NCBI GenBank assembly: GCA_022702705.1 | Contig: CM040423.1 | Location: 115,563,738 to 115,627,737 of the forward strand | Direction of reading: 5' to 3' | DNA from: Papilionanthe hookeriana x Papilionanthe teres | Taxonomy: Eukaryota > Streptophyta > Magnoliopsida > Asparagales > Orchidaceae | Length of the DNA stretch: 64,000 nucleotides | In this document: in pieces, positions 34,356 through 45,326 of the stretch | How the letters are laid out: every line of letters begins with the position of its first letter | Numbering within the stretch: position 1 is the first letter of the stretch | The notes under the pieces: model-generated | What the model saw: the letters and a program-made list of their open reading frames with translations, nothing else | Database searches by the model: none | Told to the model about the DNA's origin: nothing | Translations under genes and position numbers: made by a program

Positions 34356-36198
34356 TGACCCAAGGAAAAAAGGTTAATATTTTTGTGCCTATTTTATACT
34401 GATTTTGATGATATTGCACTTTAAAGAAGGGTATTTTTGGTGTTTTTCTAAAAGTATGAAGATTTAAGGACAAAGGTGTGAAAATATGCAAAAAGGAGCG
34501 AATTTGGAGAAAAAAGGATCAAATTATGCAAATTTGACCTTGGGCGCTGACGGCATGATTTTCCCTAGTGTTCATAATAAATTGCAAGGGAGGCCGCCGA
34601 TGTCGAAGGTTGAGGCCGCCGATGTCGAAGATTGAGGCCGTCGACGGCGGGGCCTGTTTAAAGTACTATTTCTAGAAGGCTACTGACGGCGCAGCTCGAG
34701 GCTGCCGACGGCGAGATCAATGGTTCTTTCCAGAAATACATAGAATGTGGATGATTTTCGAAGGGGTGCCGGCAAAACCCTTACAGACTCTTCTACAACT
34801 TTAAAAAGAACCATTTTAGGCCAAAAAAATGGTCTCCTATGTGTTTGCTAGAGAGTCCAAAGTCAACAAAAAGGGTCTAAAAGAGTCCATTAGTGATATA
34901 AGTGTGTATATTAGTGAGTAGATAGTTATTTTAGTGTTGTTATTTAGTGAGTAGTGAGTTCCAATATAGCTTTTGTGAGGAATTCTTCGAAGGATTGTAA
35001 GAGTGTAAGGGAAGTGAGAGATCTCTTCTGCATTGCCGTTTCGAAGGAGAATTTAAAGAAATGAAGAGATTCAAAGGAACTTCAAGGAGTTTGCTTGGGA
35101 AGGAATTTAAGATAAGTTGTGTTTATTTACTATATTTTGTAGAACTTTACTTTATTATATGAAATCCAAGTTTTATTGCATCCTCTTCATAAATTCTGAG
35201 TAGTTGTTCTGTCTTTCTCCTTATTTTGATGTTTTTGTGGAATGATTATATGAATTAGTGCATCAAACATATTATAAAGAAGTTGTGATGATATTATACC
35301 TAAACTTACTTTACTATACGAATTGACCATTTATATTGTTAAAATCTGTGAAGAATTCATAAAATCTGACCGTGGGCTAAGGATTCTTAACTAGTATGTA
35401 TCACATTTCTCTTTTAAAGGTAGACGGGTAAACTCTTGAAAGGAGAAGTGCAAATAAATAAGGAAATAATATTAATCGGGCGTAGAATTGGAGATTTTAG
35501 AGTGACAGGCTAAAATCCTCAATTCGGTCCTATTGTTTAGGTGCTAAAGTGTAGATTGTTAGCCCTCAGGCGAGGGGAACGTGGGAGCTCCGAAGTGAGA
35601 GCCGGTATCCTCCCAGCCTAGCCGCAAATTCAGTAACCAAGCATAGAGTTAGTCAATATTTTTTATGCTTGGACCAAAGGGTAAAGAATATGTATGCTCC
35701 TATTTGGCACAACACATATAAAACTTATTCTATTTATTGCTTCACTTAAATATTTTAACAAAGGAGAAAGATTCTTGCTATTATATATTTGAAACATTAT
35801 TAGTATTAGTAAATTGTTAGTAAAACTAGTTTAGATATAAATTTAATATTATTATTGATTGCGTATTAGTGACACATAGGCAATTTCGATTTTGTTGTGA
35901 ATTTGAATTGGATTATATGTGAATTTGAATTGGTTTATATAATCCTAGTTCGTAGGATTTAATATATTTCCCTGTAGGAACGATACCCAGGACTCCACTA
36001 GAGCCCTGTATTACTTGAGTGATACGTATACTTATGTTTAAAGGTAACTCTGGGATTAAAAGATTATAATATTTCATTGTTACTAAAATTAAAATTATGT
36101 TCCAAGTCAAGTTTTTGGCACTGTTTCTGAGGATTTATATCTTCTAGTAGTGGTGATGAATTCTTATATTTTTAAGTATATTTAAAAATTGTGGATCA
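34356..36198 (+). repeat. Element 2 5' LTR, 1843 bp
   Basis: TG...CA ends, with the family's GCCGACGGCG-type signature at 34540-34730 and the Athila LTR words GATGATATTGCAC, GCAAATAAATAAGG and ATTTGGCACAACACA. At about 36113-36135 it contains a decayed primer-site-like sequence, TTTTTGGCACTGTTTCTGAGG, about 65 bp before the real LTR end. Confidence 0.93.
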
Positions 36199-36204
36199 TG
36201 TTTT

Positions 36205-36222
36205 TAGCACCGTTGCCGGGGA
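36205..36222 (+). promoter_or_regulatory. Element 2 primer-binding site, tRNA-Asp type
   Basis: TAGCACCGTTGCCGGGGA, six bases after the LTR end. Two mismatches from the tRNA-Asp complement. Confidence 0.88.
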
Positions 36223-36401
36223 TATATTTTATTTTTAATAGGAATATAGGAATATTTTATAACATAATTAGAGTAACGGACAATTTAGGATGTTAGAAAA
36301 CCTTTCTAATAAAATTGCAACTTGTTTAGTTAACTGTTTTGCTGTGTATTGATTTTGATTTTATGTGTAAATTTGGTTTTGAAAATCTTATACCCTAAGA
36401 T

Positions 36402-37803
36402 TTGGAATTAGAACACACCGTTAGGAAAATTAGAAAACTAAGAAAAGAACCTACAAATTCTGAAACAATGGAAATTAATGTAAATAACCAAAGAATAGAA
36501 AATGAACATCAATCTAGACCATTAAGAGATTACGCTAACCCTACATTAGATGAAATTCACATAACTATCCAAAATCCTGATGTAGCCGCTAATTCATTTG
36601 AGCTTAAACCTCCAATTATCCAAATGGTACAAAATAATTAATTTGGTGGAACTTCAAATGAAGATCCTAATTTACATCTTGCAAGTTTCTTAGAACTTTG
36701 TGCTACTTTTAAATACGACAGAGTGTCTGATGAAGCTGCAGACTTAGACTCTTTCTGTTTTTTCTAACGGATAAGGCTAAGGCTTGGTTAAATTTGTTAG
36801 CACCTGGATCTTTTAGAACATGCAGAAAACTTTCACAAAAATTCTTATCGAAATATTTTCCACAGTCTAAGACTGCTATGCTTAGAACGATATCACATCT
36901 ATTAGTCAGTATGAGGGAGAATCAATATATGAATCTTGGGAAAGATTTAAAGAACTTCTTAGGAAATGTCCACATCATGCTTTACCAGATTGGTTAATTA
37001 TTAAAATATTTTATAATGGATTAGTAGGATCTCTTAGATCTATAATTGACGCTGCTGCTGGTGGATAACTATTGTTTAAACCTTTTAAAGAAGCCTATGT
37101 GTTAATATAAGAAATGGCTACCAATAATTTTCAATAGCCTGCTGAAAGGGTAAATCCTAAGAGAGTAGCCAGTATTCATGATTCTGATGCTTTAACTATG
37201 ATAGTTTCTCAAATTACTGCTCTTTCAAAGAAAATAGATCAATACGGAATGAATCGCTCTCAAACATCTCCAGTGTTAGAAGAAAATTCATTAGGACAAA
37301 TTATTGATGCTCAATCTTCATATGAAACTATAAATGTAATAAATAATAGACAAAATAATCCTTATTCAAACTATTATAATCCAGGTTGAAAGAATCATCC
37401 AAATTTTAATTGGAAAAACCAAAATAATAATGTTAATCCTCAGTGAGGGAACAATCTAGTAAACCGATTAGGAAATATAAATAATCAAGGTAATTCCAAT
37501 TATAGACCTTCTAATCCACTAGGCTTTTATAATAATTCACAATTCAAGGAGAAGTTGTCTATGGAAGAATTAGTTTTGAATATGGGTAATCAATTACAAA
37601 ATCAAGGAAATGCTATAAAAAACATAGAAAACCAATTAGGGCAAATTGCTTCTGTATTAACCAATAGTCCTGTTGGAACTTTACCTAGCAATGTTGAAGT
37701 AAATCCTAATAATCAAGGAAAAGAACAAATCAAAGCTATTCAATTAAGAGGTGGAAAAGAGTTGGAAACAAGAGTTCAAAAAGAAAATGTAGTTGAAAAG
37801 TAA
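36402..37803 (+). pseudogene. Element 2 gag, heavily broken
   Basis: Athila gag motifs appear in changing frames: SRPLRDYANPTLDEIHITIQ, ELKPPIIQMVQNN (stop), EDPNLHLASFLELCATF, then a frameshift. Shifted copies of the capsid core follow (36730-37135), then MIVSQITALSKKIDQY (37198-37389) and MEELVLNMGNQLQNQGNAI with IQLRGGKELE (37555-37803), the usual C-terminal part. No ATG is needed at 36402 for the frame to be open; the first in-frame ATG is at about 36468. At least ten stops interrupt the region. Confidence 0.85.
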
Positions 37804-38836
37804 AAATAGGAAACTAAAGGAGAAGATGAAAGTTCATATCCTGATTTTCGTCTGAAACCTACGAAAATTACTGTTGAAAAATCACCTCCACCATTTCCTC
37901 AAAGATTAAAACAACAAGATAAAGGAAAAAAAATTGCTAAATTCTTAGAAATTTTGAAAAATTGTCAATAAATATTCCTTTTGTTGAAGCTTTAGAACAA
38001 ATTCCTGTTCAAGTTAAATTTATGAAGGATATACTCAACAAAAATAGGAAGTTACTAGATCATGAGACTGTTGTACTCAGTAAAGAGTGTAGTGTTATAA
38101 TTCAGAGAAATCTTCCTGAAAAACTTAAAGATCCTGGCAGTTTCACTATCCCGTGTGCTATTGGTGAAAAACTTTATAGACAAGCATTATGTGATTTGGG
38201 AGCTAGCATAAACTTGATGCTTCTATCAACTTTAAAAGGTTAGAAATTGGAGAGATTGCACCAACATCTATAACTATATAGTTAGCTGATCGATCTATTA
38301 CACATCCTAAGGGAGTTGTAGAAGATATTTTGGTCAAGGTTGAAAAGCTTATTTTTTCTGTGGACTTTATCACTCAAGATATGGAAGAAGATAAAATTTC
38401 AATCATTTTAGGAAGACCATTCCTAATTACAGGAAGAGCCATGATAGATGTTCAAAAAGGATAATTGACTATGAGAGCAAATGATCAAGAAGTAACGTTT
38501 AACATCTTAAAGTAAATGAAATATCCATCAATAGAAAAAGTTGATGAATGTTTTAGAATGGATATATGTGATTATCGAAGAAAAGAATATTTCAAAGGAA
38601 ATTATGAAGAAAAAGAAGATATTGAAAAAGATAATTTTGATGAAATTGATATCGAAGAAGCTGATTATATTCAGGAAAAATTTGAAACACTCAATTCAAC
38701 AACACCAGAAAATGAAATATTAATTCCATTAGTTGTAAAACCCCCTGAAATTGAATTAAAGAATCTTCCAATTCATTTGAAGTATATATTTTTAGGTGAG
38801 TTTTCAACATTACCTATAATTGTATCCTCAGACTAA
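37804..38836 (+). pseudogene. Element 2 protease and linker, broken
   Basis: Shows PPPFPQRLKQQ, then MSINIPFVEALEQIPVQVKF, LSKECSVI, SFTIPCAIG and the active site CDLGASINLM (DLGAS codons at 38193-38207). The flap/C-terminal part DMEEDKISIILGRPFLIT follows in another frame (38375-38440). The linker ORF 38516-38836 (RMDICDYRRKEYFKGN; PPEIELKNLPIHLKYIFLGE) aligns in layout with 33388-33820 of element 1. Stops at 37801 and 38462 and a frameshift near 38235 break the region. Confidence 0.85.
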
Positions 38837-38849
38837 AATGAAATTCATG

Positions 38850-39890
38850 AACAAAAATTAATGGATACATTAAAAAAATACAAAAGAGCTTTTGGTTGGA
38901 CTTTAACTGATATCAAAGGAATTAGTCCTTCGATTTGTATGCACAGAATTTTATTAATGAAGAACATAAATCGAGAATTGATCCACAAAGGAGACAAAAC
39001 CCTATTATGAAAGAAGTCGTTAAAAAAAGGATTTTAAATAGGTTAGATGCTGGAATTATATATCCTATTTCGGATAGTACTTGGGTAAGTCTAATTCATT
39101 GTTTTCCCAAGAAAGGAGTAACTGTTGAAGAAAATGAAAATAATGAATTAATACCTATCAGACAAGTTTCTGGTTGGTAAATTTGTATTAATTATAGAAA
39201 ATTAAATGTTGCCACCTGAACAGATCACTTTCCTTTTCCTTTTCCAGACTAAAGGTTGGATAGACTTGTTGGACATAAGTACTACTATTTTCTGGATGGA
39301 TATACTGGTTACATCAAATACCTATTACTCCTAAAAATCAAGAGAAACAACTTTTACTAGTCCTTATGGAACTTTTGCTTTTAGAAGAATGTCTTTCGGA
39401 CTATGTAATGCACCTGCAACATTCCAGAGATGTAGGATGTTTATTTTTAGTAAATTAATAGACATTGGAATAGAAGTATTTATGGATGATTTCTCTGTGT
39501 TTGGAACATCATTTGATGCATGATTAAATCATCTTGAAAATGTATTGGAGCTATGCAAAAAAACTAATTTAGTTCTAAATTTGGAGTAATGTTAATTTAT
39601 GGATGCAGGAGGAATTGTATTAGGGCATAAAATTTCAGAAAATGACATGGAATTAGACCCTGCAAAAATACAAGTAATAGTTAAATTACCACCTCCGACT
39701 ATAGTGAGAGGGGTAAGAAGTTTTCTTTGACATGCTGGTTTCTACAGGCGCTATATTAAAAATTTTTCAAAAATTACACAACCTCTATGTTAACTTTTAA
39801 AAAAAGATAAGAAATTTGAATTTACTGAAGACTGCTCAAGTTCCATTGAGTTATTAAAGGAAAAATTAATAAAAACACCTGTAATAGTTT
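38850..39890 (+). pseudogene. Element 2 reverse transcriptase, broken
   Basis: Shows AFGWTLTDIKGISPSICMHR, RIDPQRRQNPIMKEVVKK, LDGYTGY, FAFRRMSFGLCNAPATFQRC and the catalytic FMDDFSVFGTSF (FMDD codons at 39479-39490). It then has GGIVLGHKIS, MELDPAKIQVIVKLPPPT and HAGFYRRYIKNFSKI. The catalytic aspartates and the FGLCNAPATF motif that element 1 lost to the insertion are intact here, but more than ten stops and several frameshifts interrupt the gene. Confidence 0.9.
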
Positions 39891-40430
39891 CATTTGACTG
39901 GGAGAAACCATTCGAACTAATGTGTGATTCTAGTGATTATGCTATTGGAGATGTTCTTGGTCAAAAATATGACAAAAATTTTAAGGTTATATACTATGCT
40001 AGTAGAACTCTTAATGATGCTCTAATTAACTATACGGTTACTGAAAAAGAGTTACTGGCTCTTCTGTATGCTTTTGATAAATTTAGATCATATTTAATTT
40101 GAACTAAATGTATTATACATACTGATCATTCTGCTATTAAATATCTGATGCAAAAGAGGGATACTAAACTAAGATTAATTAGATGGGTACTTTTAATGCA
40201 AGAACTCGACTTTGTGGTGATTGATAGAAATGGAACTAAAAATCAAATTGCTGATCATTTGTCGAGACTAGAATATCATGAATTATCTAACACCGACAAT
40301 GAAATAATAGACAGTTTCCCTGATGAAAAACTTTATAATTTAAATGAGTGGAAAATACCTTGGTATGCTGATATAGTAAATTATTTAGTAAGTGATATTT
40401 TGCCACCTATGCTAACATTGCAACAATAGA
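39891..40430 (+). pseudogene. Element 2 RNase H
   Basis: RNase H degrades the RNA strand during reverse transcription. Frames show WEKPFELMCDSSDYAIGDVL, VIYYASRTLNDALINY, TEKELLALLYAFDKFRSYLI (stop at 40100), HTDHSAIKYLMQKRDTK, LIRWVLLMQELDF and NQIADHLSRLEYHE, then the start of the integrase connector. Only one stop lies within the domain. The family-typical DxS...TEKELLA...TDH layout is kept. Confidence 0.9.
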
Positions 40431-41646
40431 AAAAAGTTTTTCATGATCCAAAATCATATTTTTGGGATGAACCATATTTATATAAATAATGTAATGACCT
40501 TATTATTAGGAGATGTGTGCCTTATGAAGAAACTGAACATATCATTCAGAAATGTCAAGATTCTGATTTTGAAGGACATTTTGGCATTAACAAAACTACA
40601 TATAAAATTTTACAGGCTAGATTTTATTGGCCTACTCTTTTTAGAGATGTTTACAGATATATCAAAATGTGTGATAGATGTCAATGAGTAGGTAATATAT
40701 ATAGAAGGAACGAAATGCCTCTAAATTTCATATTAGAAGTTGAGATTTTTGACGTTTGGGGATTATATTTTATGGGACCATTTATTCCTTCATTTGGGAA
40801 CTTATATATTTTGATTGCGGTTGATTATGTATCAAAGTGGATTGAAGCACAAGCTTTACCTTGTTGTGATTTTAAAAGTGTTTCAAAATTCATAAAGAAA
40901 AACATTTTCATAAGATACGGATGCCGAGAGTGATTATCACTGACGGAGGATCCCATTTTAGGAATAATTACATTCAAAGATTGGCAGAAAAGTTTAATAT
41001 TGTCCATAAATTCTCTATTGCCTATCATCCTTAAACTAAGGGTTTAGCTGAAGTTTCTAATCGTGAGATTAAATAAATTCTAGAAAAGACTGTAAATCCT
41101 AATAGAGTAGATTGGTCTACAAGACTGGATACTGCATTATGGGCATACATGACTGCTTATAAAACTCATATTGGTATGACTCCTTACGAGTTTATATATG
41201 GAAAAACTTTTGACTTACCAGTGGAATTGGATCATAAAACATATTGGGCGATTAAATAATTTAATTATATTTTGAAAAATGCTGGTGAGAAGAGAATGCT
41301 GCAATTAAATGAATTAGAAGAATTAAAAAATGAATCTTAGAATAACAACAAAATTTATAAGGAAAAACTGAAGTTAAGACATGGTCAGAAGATTAACCGA
41401 AAGAACTTCGAACTAAGGCAAGAAGTTTTTCTTTACAATACATGGCTAAAATTATTTCCTGGGAAATTGAGGTCTCATTTGTTAGAACCCTTTCCTGTGA
41501 CTCAGGTTTATACTTATAGAGCTATTGAAATTGAAGATCAAAAGACTGGGAATAGATTTAAAGTAAATCGACATAGATTAAAACCATATTTTGAGGGTAA
41601 AAGACCAAATTTTAAAGAGGTTTTAATGCTCAGTCAACCTGAATAA
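40431..41646 (+). pseudogene. Element 2 integrase
   Basis: Shows CVPYEETEHIIQKCQDSDF and GHFGINKTTYKILQARFYWP (zinc-binding His region), CDRCQ, PLNFILEVEIFDVWGLYFMG, AVDYVSKWIEAQALP (first catalytic Asp), PRVIITDGGSHFRNN (second Asp) and KGLAEVSNREIK (catalytic Glu). A C-terminal part with KVNRHRLKPYFEG follows up to 41646. The D-D-E residues are all present. Breaks are stops at about 40687, 41034, 41075 and 41258 and a frame change near 40915. Confidence 0.9.
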
Positions 41647-41654
41647 CACCTGAA

Positions 41655-41703
41655 TAGGTCAGGCTGACAACGTTAAACCAAGATCTTTATGGGAGGCAAC
41701 CCA
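41655..41703 (+). other. Conserved non-coding block after pol (element 2)
   Basis: GTCAGGCTGACAACGTTAAA followed by CCAAG...TGGGAGGCAACCCA. The same block occurs after pol in element 1 (50651-50699), although the surrounding coding frames have diverged. Athila elements in general carry it at the pol-env junction. Confidence 0.75.
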
Positions 41704-42120
41704 TATTTATCTTTAATAGTTCTGTGTTTGTTTGAAATTATTGTTAATTTGTAGTAATATTAAGTTCTACTATTTATATTTACCCTTTGATTATCATAGA
41801 ATTTAAATCCATAGAGAAAATTTGGAACGTATTGGACCACGACATTTTTATGCAAAAATTTGCCTAGTGCTCCGACGGCGCGCTCGACATCGCCGACGGC
41901 GAGTTTTTCCCGAGATCTCTGGAATTTAATTGCACAAGGCTCGCCGACAGAGCCTTCGAGACCGCCGATAGTGGGATCGACGAGTGGGCAGTTTTTTTGT
42001 GTTCAAAACGATGTCTTTTGGCGGTTTTTAGCGAATTCGTCTTCTATAAGCTCCTATGGACGGTTCCTAAACACTCTAAACTCCCAAAAACGAATGGATA
42101 CTCTCTTGAACTCTTCTCAA
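41704..42120 (+). other. Leader before env-like unit a of element 2, LTR-like
   Basis: About 41850-41990 repeats the layout of the element's LTR: GCAAAAATTTGCCT, CGACGGCG-type words, a TTTTTCCCGAGA...GGAATTTAATTGCA segment and GCCGACAG. An ORF through it (41860-42213) has no domain before the env-like ATG at about 42121. Confidence 0.6.
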
Positions 42121-43227
42121 ATGGCTTCCAATTCAATTGATAACCCAGATTTCAAGTATACAACCAGAGAAAGTTTGTCAGTGCGGAGGTGCAGCAACTT
42201 TTCAACAATGTAATCTCGAAGAAAAGATTGATTAAAGAAAGAGGATTTGTCAATAGAGGACAAGACAATTCTTATTACCAGTTGAAGAAATGATCGAGCA
42301 GAGAAGATGGGAAGTGTTTTGATACACTACTGTCGCAGTAGTCGTTCCAGTGGTTAAAGAATTCTACTCCAATTTACATGGAATCAACCAAGGAAGCGTT
42401 TATGCTTGAGAATGTTCCAGTCTGATATTATTTAAATTTCATGCCGATGAGAGAAAAGATGAATGAAGTATTCCAATTTTTTACGGACAAAACCGATGAC
42501 TAGGAAGTTAGAGAGAACGGGTATGTTAGTTTCTCTACAACACTTTTAAATCTCGTTTCAAAACAATGGCACTTTTTCATCTCTGTGAAGTTATTGCCAA
42601 CAAAGAAAATTGGCAAAGTTACGAAAGAGTGCAATTTTGAACTACTGCATTTAAATGGGATGGCCCATTGATATTGGATCGATTATTGTGAAGTCTGTTT
42701 ATGGCCTGATTGTTCAAGGATCATCCCAAGGGCTTGGACATCCTTCCACAATTTTCTTGATTTGCAGTTTGTTTCAAGTATCATACGAGGTTTGGGAGAT
42801 GATACTGCTACCCTAGAAACCCTTAGACCCAACTCAGATGTTCCCAGCCAATGATGGAGAGAGTGATGTAGGCTTGATTATGAATCAAGCATCACAAAAT
42901 TCTGTTCCTGTTCAACGCTTAGTAGCAGACAAGACATTGATGCTCTTACATAGAATCAAGAATCTGGAGAATCAAATACAGAACTTAACGAGTACAGTTA
43001 ACAACATGTCTGATTTCTTCGATCACATCGATCAGAGAATGAAAGAACATTTTCATCATACTGGACAATTTGAAGTGGGTTTGGTGCAATTAATGAGAAG
43101 GATGGGATTGATCGATGAAGATTCAACTGAAGAATTCCCATTCCGACCTTTTTACAACCTGTTTGTCCATGTTCAAACAATGGGAGATATCAGAGGAGAA
43201 ACCAACACTAGTTTTGAAGAGTTGTAG
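42121..43227 (+). pseudogene. Element 2 env-like unit a (Athila ORF-1 type), broken
   Basis: The Athila env-like protein has unproven function, and the comparison with viral envelope proteins rests on its position only. The start is MASNSIDNPDFKY. Around 42285-42380 frames show EQRRWEVF, YTTVAVVVPVVKEFYSNL, the conserved N-terminal motif. The middle part is scrambled by stops. The C-terminal part (42838-43227) is open and contains a probable coiled coil (LLHRIKNLENQIQNLTSTVN) and an Arg/Met-rich tail. No signal peptide or membrane segment is evident. Homologous to unit b at 44111-45326 in the same element. Confidence 0.75.
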
Positions 43228-43599
43228 ACTTGATTAATTTATTTCATTATGTTGTGTTTGATTTGAAAAATGTTTGTATGTTTGTGTGTTCGATTTCTTT
43301 GGTTTGTTTTTTAATCTCAGTATAGATGAGCTTAAGTTTGAAATGTTTGTTTTCAGCGTTTTGAGTGTTGTGGTTTGGATTGCGACACCGATTAATAGAT
43401 TTAGGTTGAAAGAATACCTACTTATGTGTGTTATGTATTGTGTGTTGCAAACACTTGGATTCAATATATAAATGTGAAGTTTGTTGTGTGTATGTTTATT
43501 TGTGTTAATACATCACTTAATCACTTAAATGTATGATAAAAAGGATCAAATGGGTGACGAAGAGGCTTAAAAATTGATCGAAATCACAAAAAATTGAAA
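43228..43599 (+). other. Spacer between the two env-like units of element 2
   Basis: TGTTTGTGTG-rich sequence resembling the 3' flank of unit b (45300-45500). No gene. Confidence 0.4.
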
Positions 43600-44110
43600 A
43601 ATGATCAATTTTTTAGAAATTCACCAATGGCGAGCTCGAGGCCACTGATGGCGCGCTCAAGGCTGTCGATGATGCAATTTTCCTGAGAAGAATAGGAATT
43701 TAATTCATTAGAGCCCACCGACGGTGCAAATGAGCCCGCTGACGGCGTGATCTAAAAAATTACCTATTTACCGCGATTTTAACTGGTCAAATACCACTAT
43801 TCATCATCTTCTTCCCCTTTTTATCTGAAAAGTCGACCTAGGGCCTGATAGATCTCGGATTTGGAGCGATTAAATTCTAACACCTGATTTCATCTTCCCT
43901 TGGTAAGAGCTTCACTCCTATGTAAAATTTTTTGATTTTCACCATGAATTTCTTCCACATTAAGAAATTTTGGAAAATTAAAAATGTGGAGAAAAGATTT
44001 TGAAGAAATTCATGGAAATTGATTTAGATTATTTTAGATCCCCTTTAGAACCCATTGTATTATTATTTTGGAGATTAGTTTGGAATTTTTGTGATTTGAT
44101 AGATCAAACA
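43600..44110 (+). other. Leader before env-like unit b of element 2, LTR-like
   Basis: 43600-43760 again carries the family signature (GAGCTCGAGGCCACTGATGG, GCTGACGGCG) around a GCAATTTTCCTGAG...GGAATTTAATTCA core, as in the LTR and in the first leader. Confidence 0.6.
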
Positions 44111-45326
44111 ATGGCTCCACAATAAAAGAGAAGACTCGAATTTGACGAAACTCGATTCGTTAATGTGAAAGCACAATCAATGTACACTTCACACTTTCAA
44201 AGTAAGAAGTGTATACAAGATAGAGTTTTCGAGAATCCTGGAGGAGAGGTGGAACGAGTTATCAAAGAGAGAGGATGGGAAAACTTCTGCTACACAACAA
44301 ACAAGGCTGCTATAGAAGTTGTTAGAGAGTTCTACTCGAATCTGACTCAAATTAAGGACGAGCCTATACAAGTAAGAGAATTTTCTGTCAACTTTAGTGC
44401 TAATCGCATTAACTCTTTTTACGAGCTTTACGACTATTTTTCTAGCGACTATGAAACATTTGGAACAATGGAAGGTCCATTGGACGATGCTATCGACTTT
44501 CTCACTGATGGGAAAGGAGTTTGGAAAATTAAAAATCGTGAACGGATTAACTTTCCATTGTCCATTATGAATGCCACTACTAAAGCATGGCATTATTTCA
44601 TCTGTTCGACTCTGCTACCCACCTACCATCATAGTGAAGTCTCTAGAGAGAGAGATCTGTTCTGAATTTCTGTATTCAGAATAATAAAGCGCTAATGTGT
44701 GGAGAATAATCTATAAGAATATTATGGCCACTACGAAGAGTGAGACAAGTGGATATTTAGGGCATCCTGGCCTAATTTATGCACTTTTTCAACTATCTGG
44801 AGTTGAAGTAAGAGATGATGAGGAATGGTTATATCCGATGAAACCCATTAGTAAAGCGAATATAATGACTTATGAATCCCATGAGGAATGGAGAACAGGG
44901 AGTAGGAGCAAGACACCTTCTACTAGTAGAGATATCCCTTCTACTAGCTATGACCTTCCTGCCTCTAGTCCCCCTACCTTATATGATCTGATGAATGTCA
45001 TGACCCTACAGAGGAAAAGTTTTGAAAAGTTAAATGAAATATTAGAAAGAATTAATCACAGGATTGAAGGATTAGACCGAAGTCATGATCACAGTAGTGA
45101 GTATCTTCATAGGCACTCACATTTTAAGATGGCTTATTACGATGCTCACGCTAGATACTATAGAGGAGAGCCTGATGCCATTTTTCCAGAATGCCCCCGG
45201 TATACCAGTATCTGCCCAATCCTCCTGCTGACCAGGGTGATGAAGACATTGTGTGGGATTTTGATGCTTGATGATTTGAAAGTGATGTGTTGTATTTGTT
45301 TGTGTTTGTTTTTGTTTTTGTTATAG
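44111..45326 (+). pseudogene. Element 2 env-like unit b (Athila ORF-1 type), broken
   Basis: Starts MAPQ followed at once by a stop, then an open frame: SKKCIQDRVFENPGGEVERV, ERGWENFCYTTNKAA, EVVREFYSNL, VREFSVNFSANRINSFYELY, LTDGKGVWKI and TTKAWHYFICSTLLPTYHHS. It stops at 44663 and resumes at 44697 (SETSGYLGHPGLIYALFQLS) with a Ser/Thr/Pro-rich stretch and a coiled-coil-like MTLQRKSFEKLNEILERIN. This matches the Athila ORF-1 (env-like) layout. It is better preserved than unit a. No transmembrane segment is evident apart from a hydrophobic, probably out-of-frame, C-terminus. Confidence 0.82.
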
